From Hyphomicrobiaceae bacterium (GTDB lineage: Bacteria; Pseudomonadota; Alphaproteobacteria; Rhizobiales; Hyphomicrobiaceae), in contig JABSQE010000115.1 of assembly GCA_013214245.1 (NCBI GenBank), positions 1 through 5,295 on the forward strand: DNA of 5,295 bases. The letters are read 5' to 3'. Shown piece after piece: positions 1-5,295 of this stretch. Made by a program: the position numbers and the translations under genes. The notes below the pieces were generated by a model that saw only the letters and a list, made by a program, of their open reading frames with translations, did no database searches and was not told the origin of the DNA. Position 1 is the stretch's first letter. Each line of letters opens with the position of its first letter.

Positions 1-1892
1 AAAGAGACTTCGAACATCTTCTACGGCTGTGGGAAAGCGTTCGAGATTTAACTTTGCAATCAACAGCTCCGTCTCTAGTCTATGAAGAAGGTAATTTAAT
101 TAAACGATCAATTCGTGACCTTTATTCAAAAGAAATTAATCAGGTTATTGTCGCTGGCGAAGAAGCCCACAAGGAGGCAAAAAACTTCATGCGCATGCTA
201 ATGCCGAGTCATGCAAGAAATGTTTTAAAATACGATGATACAACGCCATTATTTGCGAGGTATAGAATAGAACCACAACTTGATGCAATGTTTAGTCCAT
301 TGGTACAACTCAAATCTGGGGGGTATCTGGTTATAAATCAAACTGAGGCTCTGGTAGCTGTCGATGTGAACTCAGGTAAGGCAACGAAAAAATTTTCTAT
401 TGAAGAAACGGCACTTAATACTAATCTCGAAGCATCTGAAGAGCTGGCTAGACAGTTAAAACTTCGAGATCTTGCCGGCCTTGTAGTTGTTGATTTCATT
501 GACATGGAAGAGAAGCGTAACAATCGTGCTGTAGAACGTAAATTTAAGGAATGCTTACGTAACGATCGCGCTAGAATCCAAATTGGCCGAATAAGCCATT
601 TTGGACTGCTAGAAATGTCGCGTCAGCGTTTACGCACTGGAGTTCTCGAAGGTTCGACCATGCCATGCAAATGTTGTTTTGGTACAGGCATAATAAGGTC
701 AACCGAATCCGTTGCACTTGCCATCTTGCGTTCGCTCGAAGATAACCTGATGACAAACACACCACATAGATTTCCGGTAATTCATTGCGCGAATGATGTT
801 GCTATGTACTTGCTTAATAATAAACGGAACTTTGTAGTAGACATGGAAACGCGCTATGACGTTTCAATTCAGATTGAATCCAGCAAAGAATACCAAGGTT
901 CAGAATTTTCGATAGAACAAATTAATGGTATCGATACAACTCCTTTTCAATCCCGCCGTACTGAACGCTCAATTGCCAACGTTGAGACTAATGCTAATAG
1001 CTCTGATGAAGAGGAGGAAAGATCGAGTTACACATTTGATGACGATGCTGATGGTGAAAGGCGCAATCGAAGGCGTCGAAGGCGTCGTAGTCGTAGGCTT
1101 GAAACTAATACGTCTGTAGAAGAAGATGACGATATATCACTTCATACTGATCTTGATAACATTGATCCAGTTCAGATTAATGATAGTGGACCCAAAGAAG
1201 TATCAGAGTTACAGGAAGAAACTCCAAATCGTCGTAGGCGAGGTAGAAGAGGAGGTCGTCGCAACCGCTCGGAGCGTCCTAATTCAATAGATTCTCAAGA
1301 TGATCAGGATCAACAAATACATCTGGACAAAACTGATTCTACGGGAGAGCTTACAAAAAAAGATGTTTCTTCAAAAAACGACAGTTTGATTCTACTAGAG
1401 ACTGAAAACAACACATGGGGAATTGAAGAATCAGCTAGTGTGCATCATTTGGAAACCATCGACTCAGCTAACAACCTCCACGACACGAAAAAGCCAGTTA
1501 GCACACTCCCCACAATAAAAGGGCTTACCGTAACAGATCTTGAGGATGAAAAGGCAGTATTTACTGAACCCAGTCTCAATAAAAAACAAATATCAAACAA
1601 CCAAAAACAACCTTACTCTGAATTTAGCAGTGCTTTTGGAATAGATAGCCAAACTAAATTGCGCTTTGATAGATCAGATGTTGACGTTAATGATTTAAAT
1701 TCTGATAGATCTAACACAGAGAATGTAGAAGAGGTACAAAAATCACAGCGTGCTCGTCGAAGCGAGCCTGTTGCAACATCACCGGTATTAGAGCGTATTG
1801 TTATAACACCAAAGCAGAAAGATTTGGCAGGTGAGCCACAGAAAAAACCCGCACGTAAAGGATGGTGGCAGCACCGTTTTGGCGGCTCATAA
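1..1892 (+). CDS. rne: Ribonuclease E, 3' part (N-terminus outside the window)
   Basis: RNase E is the endoribonuclease that starts mRNA decay, processes rRNA and tRNA precursors, and scaffolds the degradosome. The frame is open from the first complete codon at position 3. Residues before the TTG at 54 already match the family (RDFEHLLRLW), so that TTG is not the start and the S1 domain lies upstream. 629 residues are visible. The DNase I-like catalytic core shows VAVDVNSGKAT (metal-binding Asp at 363-365, Asn two residues later) and VVDFIDM (second Asp at 492-494), then FGLLEMSRQRL at 600-632. The Zn-link cysteines are at 666-668 and 675-677 (C-K-C-C). From about 900 on the protein is low-complexity and probably disordered: acidic patches alternate with two arginine-rich blocks (1059-1097 and 1230-1268). 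It ends in a GWW motif (1860-1868), which in Caulobacter RNase E binds PNPase. The reading frame is intact. Confidence 0.97.
   Translation, partial: RDFEHLLRLWESVRDLTLQSTAPSLVYEEGNLIKRSIRDLYSKEINQVIVAGEEAHKEAKNFMRMLMPSHARNVLKYDDTTPLFARYRIEPQLDAMFSPLVQLKSGGYLVINQTEALVAVDVNSGKATKKFSIEETALNTNLEASEELARQLKLRDLAGLVVVDFIDMEEKRNNRAVERKFKECLRNDRARIQIGRISHFGLLEMSRQRLRTGVLEGSTMPCKCCFGTGIIRSTESVALAILRSLEDNLMTNTPHRFPVIHCANDVAMYLLNNKRNFVVDMETRYDVSIQIESSKEYQGSEFSIEQINGIDTTPFQSRRTERSIANVETNANSSDEEEERSSYTFDDDADGERRNRRRRRRRSRRLETNTSVEEDDDISLHTDLDNIDPVQINDSGPKEVSELQEETPNRRRRGRRGGRRNRSERPNSIDSQDDQDQQIHLDKTDSTGELTKKDVSSKNDSLILLETENNTWGIEESASVHHLETIDSANNLHDTKKPVSTLPTIKGLTVTDLEDEKAVFTEPSLNKKQISNNQKQPYSEFSSAFGIDSQTKLRFDRSDVDVNDLNSDRSNTENVEEVQKSQRARRSEPVATSPVLERIVITPKQKDLAGEPQKKPARKGWWQHRFGGS
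1067..1096 (+). repeat. Short tandem repeats coding the first Arg-rich block of RNase E
   Basis: The 9-base unit TCGAAGGCG occurs twice in tandem (1067-1075, 1076-1084), followed by TCGTAG twice (1085-1090, 1091-1096). Both units stay in frame and mainly encode arginine. This looks like slippage-type expansion of a basic RNA-binding patch inside the disordered tail. Length variation between strains is plausible but is inference. Confidence 0.7.
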
Positions 1893-1901
1893 TGTCTTGA
1901 A

Positions 1902-1938
1902 ATGTGCCTACTTCTCTAATCAGATGTAGGCACATCTT
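1902..1938 (+). terminator. Hairpin after rne, possible terminator or 3'-end structure
   Basis: ATGTGCCTAC (1902-1911) pairs perfectly with GTAGGCACAT (1926-1935), a 10-bp stem with a 14-nt loop starting 9 bases after the rne stop codon. The sequence that follows (CTTAAGCC) is a poor U-tract, so intrinsic termination may be inefficient. The structure could instead be a stabilising 3' end left after Rho-dependent termination and trimming. The stem is too long to be a likely coincidence; its role as a terminator is inferred from its position. Confidence 0.55.
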
Positions 1939-2215
1939 AAGCCTCAATAATTATTTATAGATGATTAGAGTGCTTATTCACATGATTGGCATCATGCATT
2001 ATTATGATAATTGTATTTTAGATACTTTTTCTATACCTAAGTCTGTAAAACTCTAGATGCCACTATAAAAAACTGATCTACATTCCACACAGATAGCAAA
2101 AGATAGAACTATTAGTTTGGAAAACTCACTGATACGGTCCACTACTTTAAACATATATAAAAATACAGTATTACGCTTAACATGATATTTCAAAGATAGT
2201 TTTTGGAGAAATCAT

Positions 2216-2278
2216 ATGGTGATCAATGCATTAAGACCCTTAGTCATGACTGATGATAAAATCATCCGCGTCACATGA
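2216..2278 (+). CDS. Possible 20-residue small protein or leader peptide
   Basis: An ATG at 2216 is preceded by GGAG at 2205-2208 with a 7-base spacer, as good a ribosome-binding site as those of the real genes here. The frame runs MVINALRPLV...RVT and stops at TGA 2276-2278. The peptide has no obvious membrane segment, no run of a single amino acid that would suggest attenuation, and no family I recognise. Its distal part contains an inverted repeat, GATGAT-AAA-ATCATC (2252-2266). It lies 179 bases before the M48 protease gene, too far for translational coupling. It could be a real small protein, a leader, or chance: AT-rich gaps often contain such ORFs. No -35/-10 pair with good spacing was found for it. 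Confidence 0.25.
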   Translation: MVINALRPLVMTDDKIIRVT

Positions 2279-2377
2279 TTTGGTAAGCTCAATCGAACAT
2301 TATAGAAACTCTTAAGATATATGTTAAACTTTACAAGGCTATTAGCATAACACCGTCAACATTACTGCCTAAATCAA

Positions 2378-2406
2378 TTTACACAGTAATTTAAAGTGTA
2401 TGTTAT
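2378..2406 (+). promoter_or_regulatory. Candidate sigma-70-type promoter of the M48 protease gene
   Basis: TTTACA (2378-2383, five of six matches to TTGACA) is followed after 17 bases by TGTTAT (2401-2406, four of six matches to TATAAT). Transcription would start near 2413 and leave a leader of about 45 bases before the ATG at 2458. The position fits, but in AT-rich DNA such matches are common, so this remains a candidate. Confidence 0.35.
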
Positions 2407-2445
2407 TAGTATCTTTACAACACTTTTGGATGAGAGGTGTGCGAC

Positions 2446-2450
2446 AGGAG
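2446..2450 (+). promoter_or_regulatory. Shine-Dalgarno that fixes the M48 protease start
   Basis: AGGAG at 2446-2450 sits 7 bases before the ATG at 2458. An in-frame GTG at 2437 lies upstream of this box and has only GAG-type purines directly against it, so the ATG is the better start. A later in-frame ATG at 2527 has no purine-rich box before it. Confidence 0.8.
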
Positions 2451-2457
2451 CCTTAGT

Positions 2458-3858
2458 ATGTATTGTGTCACTCAGCCAAATTTAGCAAAAGTTAGTAAAA
2501 ATAGATATCAGTTACTTCATTCAGCCATGATATCCACACTAATTACAGCACTATTTATTGTAGCGACTACAAAAAAAATAGATGCGCGTAGTCTGCCTAT
2601 AATTAGAGATAGAGAAATAGAACGTTTAATAAACGATTATGCTCAACCTATTTTAAAAGCAGCAGGACTGGGTAATAGCAGAGTTTCTATTAAAATTGTA
2701 AAAAGTCGAATTTTTAATGCATTTGTTGTGGACGGACGTACCGTGTTTATTAACTCTGGAGCGTTGATGCAAAGTGACACACCAAACCAAATAGTGGGGG
2801 TTATTGCACACGAAGCCGGACATATCGCTGGTGGCGACCTAGCCGCACTTCGGGCTCGTATCAAAAGAGATAAAACTAAACTCATATTGTTACGAATTCT
2901 GGGTCTTGGCGCTGCGATTGCTTCAGGAGATGTGCGTGCAGTGACTGCTGGCGATGATCTATTAACACGTTCACTGCTTGTAGAAAGAAGAGTGCAAGAA
3001 GCCTCGGCAGATCAGCGCGCGCTAATATATCTCTCACAAACCAAGCAATCTGGATTAGGTATGCTTGAGACTTTTCAACGTTTTCAGAGACAAGAATATA
3101 TCTCCGACCAACATAAAGACCCTTTTGTCAGAAGTCATCCAGTTGCCACTGAACGCCTAGCACTATTACGCAATCGAGTTCGCCAAAGCGCTTACTACAA
3201 AAAACGTGACAGTCCTAAAATGCAGTTACGTCACGATATGATGCGTGCCAAACTTTTCGGTTACTTAGAACGACCTTCCATCGTCTTCAATCGTTATCCG
3301 AAACACAACAGGTCCTTACCAGCAAAATATGCACGCGCCATAGCAACATTTTTTCATGTTGGGAATAAAGGCCTTGCCGAAGCACTTTCTTATGCTGATG
3401 AATTAATTAGAATTAGGCCGAAATACCCTTATTTCTATGAATTGAAAGCCGACTTTCTTGAGCGTTCAGGACAGCCTTCTCAAGCTACTCGCTATCTTCG
3501 TAAAGCAATAATATTGGATCCGAATTCAACCTTAATGAAAGTAAGACTAGGTAGCTTGCTTTTAGCAGGTCGTGGAAAAGCAGCTGCAGACGAGGTTATC
3601 GGGATTGTTAGTCAAGCGATCCGCTTGGATGCAAAATATGAAAATGAACAACCGAAGTCTTACAGGGTTCTAGGGCAAGCTTATTACACAAAAGGTGATA
3701 TTCCGCGCTCTTATGCTGCAACTGCAGAAGCACACTTTCTAGCTGGCAACTTAGAACAGGCTCGTATTTTTGCAAAACGTGCAAAACAAGGATTACGACA
3801 AGCATCACCAACATGGCAAAGGATGAGTGAAATTGAAAATTTCTCTACTAGATCTTGA
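2458..3858 (+). CDS. Secreted M48 zinc metalloprotease with C-terminal TPR repeats (BepA/YfgC-like)
   Basis: A 466-residue periplasmic metalloprotease. Residues 1-43 form an unusually long export signal: a basic, polar N-region, a hydrophobic core at about 22-36 (ISTLITALFIVA), and likely signal-peptidase cleavage after IDA (residue 43). There is no lipobox. The zinc site is HEAGH at 118-122 (codons 2809-2823), with Glu181 in EASAD as the third ligand. SHP at 226-228 carries the conserved His that in E. coli BepA acts as a switch on the zinc. A hydrophobic segment at 141-157 follows the active-site helix. Residues from about 288 to 450 form about four helical TPR-like repeats, including AEALSYADELIRIRP and ATRYLRKAIILDPN. 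The BepA family degrades or helps assemble outer-membrane proteins such as LptD; that role here is inference, since alphaproteobacterial members are less studied. A strong terminator follows the gene. All key residues are intact. Confidence 0.93.
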   Translation: MYCVTQPNLAKVSKNRYQLLHSAMISTLITALFIVATTKKIDARSLPIIRDREIERLINDYAQPILKAAGLGNSRVSIKIVKSRIFNAFVVDGRTVFINSGALMQSDTPNQIVGVIAHEAGHIAGGDLAALRARIKRDKTKLILLRILGLGAAIASGDVRAVTAGDDLLTRSLLVERRVQEASADQRALIYLSQTKQSGLGMLETFQRFQRQEYISDQHKDPFVRSHPVATERLALLRNRVRQSAYYKKRDSPKMQLRHDMMRAKLFGYLERPSIVFNRYPKHNRSLPAKYARAIATFFHVGNKGLAEALSYADELIRIRPKYPYFYELKADFLERSGQPSQATRYLRKAIILDPNSTLMKVRLGSLLLAGRGKAAADEVIGIVSQAIRLDAKYENEQPKSYRVLGQAYYTKGDIPRSYAATAEAHFLAGNLEQARIFAKRAKQGLRQASPTWQRMSEIENFSTRS

Positions 3859-3922
3859 TATAAGCCTTATCATTAAATGGAAGCTGCTAATACCCGTAGG
3901 TCGCACAGTTCTCAAAGTATTC

Positions 3923-3948
3923 ACTTCCAACAGGAGGGAAGTTTTTTT
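3923..3948 (+). terminator. Rho-independent terminator of the M48 protease gene
   Basis: ACTTCC (3923-3928) pairs with GGAAGT (3937-3942) around an 8-base loop, directly followed by an unbroken run of T (3942-3948). It begins 65 bases after the protease stop codon. The stem is short, but the T-tract is classical, and it separates the protease transcript from the DsbA-family gene. Confidence 0.8.
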
Positions 3949-4013
3949 ATAATTTTCACACCAATAGCATTAATAATATAAGTTGACATAACTGAAATTA
4001 GCATGAAGTTGTC

Positions 4014-4028
4014 TTCGTGAGTCACGAA
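4014..4028. promoter_or_regulatory. Perfect 15-bp palindrome, candidate operator
   Basis: TTCGTGA-G-TCACGAA is a perfect inverted repeat of 7 bases around a single G, 132 bases before the DsbA-family start codon. It ends 6 bases before a TAAAAT box (4035-4040), so a protein bound there would cover the -35 area of that possible promoter. The loop is too short for an RNA hairpin, which favours a protein-binding site. I cannot assign the motif to a regulator family. Confidence 0.35.
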
Positions 4029-4086
4029 ATGCTCTAAAATACACCTTTAATAATTATCCCAATACTAATTTTTCCAAAAAACGTAA

Positions 4087-4114
4087 TTGAGCAAGAATAC
4101 CAAAGCAATAAAAT
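4087..4114 (+). promoter_or_regulatory. Candidate promoter of the DsbA-family gene
   Basis: TTGAGC (4087-4092, four of six matches to the -35 consensus) and TAAAAT (4109-4114, five of six matches to the -10 consensus) are 16 bases apart. Transcription would start near 4121, giving a leader of about 40 bases. Another TAAAAT at 4035-4040 next to the palindrome is an alternative. Confidence 0.4.
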
Positions 4115-4159
4115 TTGCTATGCTACTCTCAGTCTTATCTGCTATTGGAGTAAACACTT

Positions 4160-5056
4160 ATGCCCAGTTTTTTATCAAAAAAAACTTCATCAAGTCTAAC
4201 TATTATTCAAGGTGTTTTACTAGCTACTCCGCTTATATTTACATTAATCTTAGTAACCTTAATTAATTTTCTGAATGCAGCTGAACCGAAGTCTATAGAA
4301 AAATCCGAATTAAATTTTGCTGAATACAAGACACCAAATCTCACCTTAGTTGACAAGATAGATAAAAACGGCGAAAGTTTTTTTTCTGAAAGTCAAAAAA
4401 AGGAAATTGGCACTATAATCCATAATTATCTTATGGAAAATCCGACTATTTTGAATCAGGTCGGAGAACTTTTAGCACAACGACAATACGCTGAACTTGA
4501 GGTAAAGCGTAAGGAAATAATGAATACCTATAAGGACGAAATTCTCAACTCACCCATGGATTTTGTCCTTGGTGAAAAAGACTCAGATATAACAATTGTA
4601 GAATATTTTGATTATAACTGCGGATGGTGCAAACGAGCGTTCAAAGAAATTATCAAACTTACAGCCTCAGATAGTAAAATTCGAGTTGTATTAAAAGAGC
4701 TTCCAATTTTCGGTAAGCATTCAGAACAAGCCGCCTTTGCGGCCATGGCTGCTAGACAACAAGGAAAATATTGGGATTATCACACTGCGTTAATGAATGC
4801 AGAACAGGTTGACGCGGATAACATTTTCAAGATTGCGGAGAGAGTAGGAATTGATATAAAGAAGCTTAAGTTTGAGATGGCGAATCCAAAATACGCTACT
4901 GCCGTAAAAAATACTCGAAGTATAGCAATGGCGTTAGGCATTGAAGGTACTCCAGGATTCATTATTGACGGTAAAGTCAATCCAGGATTTTTGCCTTTAA
5001 CACAACTTAAAGCAGCAATTGCTGAAGTGCGGAAATCTGGTTGTAAGTTTTGTTAA
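4160..5056 (+). CDS. DsbA-family thiol-disulfide protein, ScsC/Com1-like, exported
   Basis: A 298-residue exported thioredoxin-fold protein that makes, breaks or reshuffles disulfides in envelope proteins. GGAG (4147-4150) lies 9 bases before the ATG. Residues 15-38 form a long hydrophobic segment ending in NAAEP; it may be a cleaved signal (after Ala40 or Ala41) or an uncleaved membrane anchor. Residues about 75-130 form a helical, charged N-terminal stalk (IIHNYLMENP, then LLAQRQY) like the oligomerisation domain of ScsC. The catalytic domain starts near 135 and carries Cys154-Gly-Trp-Cys157 (codons 4619-4630). The cis-proline loop is GTPGF (Thr264-Pro265). CGWC differs from the CPHC of E. 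coli DsbA; together with the stalk it suggests isomerase or reductase activity, though the direction is inference. The protein ends in Cys295-Lys-Phe-Cys298, a second CxxC. No redox partner (DsbB, DsbD or ScsB) lies in the window. Confidence 0.92.
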   Translation: MPSFLSKKTSSSLTIIQGVLLATPLIFTLILVTLINFLNAAEPKSIEKSELNFAEYKTPNLTLVDKIDKNGESFFSESQKKEIGTIIHNYLMENPTILNQVGELLAQRQYAELEVKRKEIMNTYKDEILNSPMDFVLGEKDSDITIVEYFDYNCGWCKRAFKEIIKLTASDSKIRVVLKELPIFGKHSEQAAFAAMAARQQGKYWDYHTALMNAEQVDADNIFKIAERVGIDIKKLKFEMANPKYATAVKNTRSIAMALGIEGTPGFIIDGKVNPGFLPLTQLKAAIAEVRKSGCKFC

Positions 5057-5214
5057 ACTTAACCTTTTATATCGCTGCGTATATTGCATTTAGTTACACC
5101 TCTTTCCCTATTTGATTAAACCTGGTAACCCACTACATAGATAAGTGTTATTGCTGCGTAGATTTCTTCTACCATGGCTTTTATGCTACAGGTGATAAGT
5201 GAAGGCACAATTAT
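5057..5214. other. Leader between the DsbA-family gene and accB
   Basis: 158 bases. No strong terminator is visible. A TAAGTTT/AAACTTA stem over the stop codon (5044-5061) has only one G-C pair, and GTAGA/TCTAC (5158-5172) is a 5-bp hairpin without a T-tract. Read-through from the DsbA-family gene into accB is therefore possible. A weak TTGATT (5112-5117) has no good -10 partner. GAAGG (5201-5205) serves as the accB Shine-Dalgarno. Confidence 0.5.
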
Positions 5215-5295
5215 ATGGCGCTAGATAAAAATAAAAAAAATCGTTTAGATGAACAACAGCTCGTTAGGGATCTGGCGTTGATTCTAAATGAAATG
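5215..5295 (+). CDS. accB: Biotin carboxyl carrier protein of acetyl-CoA carboxylase, N-terminal 27 codons
   Basis: The ATG at 5215 follows GAAGG (5201-5205) with a 9-base spacer, and the frame is open to the window edge. The visible protein starts MALDKNKKNR and continues LVRDLALILNEM. That pattern, a short lysine-rich start and then L(V/I)R(D/E)LA-x-ILNE, is the characteristic N-terminus of AccB. AccB carries the biotin that AccC carboxylates before the carboxyl group is passed to acetyl-CoA, the committed step of fatty-acid synthesis in the cytoplasm. The Pro/Ala linker and the biotinyl domain with its modified lysine lie outside the window. accC is expected downstream, as in most bacteria, but cannot be seen. 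The identification rests on only 27 residues. Confidence 0.8.
   Translation, partial: MALDKNKKNRLDEQQLVRDLALILNEM

Larger units (their letters stand above)
1893..2457. other. AT-rich intergenic region between rne and the M48 protease gene
   Basis: 565 bases without a long reading frame on either strand. It holds the rne 3' hairpin (1902-1935), a small hairpin CATGAT-TGGC-ATCATG (1981-1996), a 20-codon ORF with a Shine-Dalgarno (2216-2278), a TATAAA box without a matching -35 (2156-2161), and a promoter candidate near its right end (2378-2406). I see no tRNA, no insertion-sequence ends and no recognisable gene remnant. It may hold an unannotated small RNA, but nothing identifies one. Confidence 0.7.
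3859..4159. other. Intergenic region between the M48 protease and DsbA-family genes
   Basis: 301 bases without a gene. It contains the protease terminator (3923-3948), an isolated TTGACA (3983-3988) with no -10 box at usable spacing, a perfect 15-bp palindrome (4014-4028) with TAAAAT just downstream (4035-4040), and a second promoter candidate (4087-4114). The layout indicates that the DsbA-family gene has its own promoter. Confidence 0.7.

Noticed and set aside
54..56. TTG at 54 as the start of RNase E
   Set aside because: The frame is open to position 3, and the upstream residues match conserved RNase E sequence, so the gene is cut by the window edge rather than starting here.
338..765. 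Antisense ORFs of about 60 residues within rne
   Set aside because: They lie opposite conserved catalytic-domain codons, show no ribosome-binding site or recognisable motif, and are shadows of the sense frame.
925..1119. Overlapping + strand ORF inside rne
   Set aside because: It reads the Arg-rich, low-complexity region in another frame, giving Val/Gly runs; no independent coding signal is seen.
2281..2300. GTTCGATT on the minus strand resembling a tRNA T-loop followed by ACCA
   Set aside because: The flanking bases do not form a T-stem (the expected G-C pair closing the loop is absent), and no acceptor or anticodon arms are visible.
2643..2885. Antisense ORF over the M48 catalytic region
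   Set aside because: The sense strand encodes the HEAGH zinc site here, so the antisense frame is a by-product.
3608..3814. Antisense ORF over the TPR region of the M48 protease
   Set aside because: It overlaps TPR codons of the sense gene and has no recognisable product or start signal.
4780..4980. Antisense ORF over the DsbA-family gene
   Set aside because: It covers the codons of the cis-Pro region of a clearly real gene and has no support of its own.
5074..5160. Direct repeat GCTGCGTA at 5074-5081 and 5153-5160
   Set aside because: Only 8 bases, no further extension and no mobile element between the copies.
5116..5175. Nineteen-residue hydrophobic ORF on the minus strand before accB
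   Set aside because: No ribosome-binding site precedes its ATG, and its length is within chance for such a spacer.
5174..5224. Sixteen-codon ORF overlapping the accB start
   Set aside because: It has no Shine-Dalgarno, and the overlapping accB frame has both a good ribosome-binding site and family similarity.

Overview
The window is AT-rich (under 40% G+C by eye, not computed). It carries four genes, all on the + strand: the 3' part of rne (RNase E), a complete secreted M48 zinc metalloprotease with a TPR tail, a complete ScsC/Com1-type DsbA-family thiol-disulfide protein, and the first 27 codons of accB. Protein signatures and gene order point to an Alphaproteobacterium, most likely a low-G+C member of the Hyphomicrobiales (the Bartonella/Liberibacter side of the order). 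The clues are the RNase E ending in a GWW motif, the CGWC DsbA protein with an ScsC-like N-terminal stalk, and the M48 protease and DsbA genes leading into accB. The genus cannot be fixed from this sequence alone.

Layout. 1-1892: rne, entering the window already in frame, so its true start lies upstream. 1893-2457: a 565-bp AT-rich gap with a long 10-bp hairpin just after rne, a possible 20-codon ORF with a good Shine-Dalgarno, and a weak promoter near its end. 2458-3858: the M48 protease, whose ATG is chosen by an AGGAG box. 3859-4159: a gap with a convincing Rho-independent terminator, a perfect 15-bp palindrome and a promoter candidate. 4160-5056: the DsbA-family protein. 5057-5214: a short leader without a clear terminator. 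5215 to the end: accB, truncated by the window edge.

The genes are mostly housekeeping. RNase E works in the cytoplasm on RNA decay and processing. The M48-TPR and DsbA-family proteins both carry export signals and probably serve envelope protein quality control (proteolysis or chaperoning, and disulfide formation or isomerisation). AccB starts fatty-acid synthesis as the biotin carrier of acetyl-CoA carboxylase. The large gaps, the terminator after the protease and separate ribosome-binding sites suggest several transcription units rather than one operon; the DsbA gene and accB could be co-transcribed.

I found no mobile element, CRISPR array, tRNA or rRNA, and no convincing undescribed multi-gene system. 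The points most worth a second look are the rne 3' region, where a hairpin loop is complementary to a segment about 40 nt downstream, the palindrome upstream of the DsbA gene, the second CxxC at the end of the DsbA protein, and the small ORF in the first gap.
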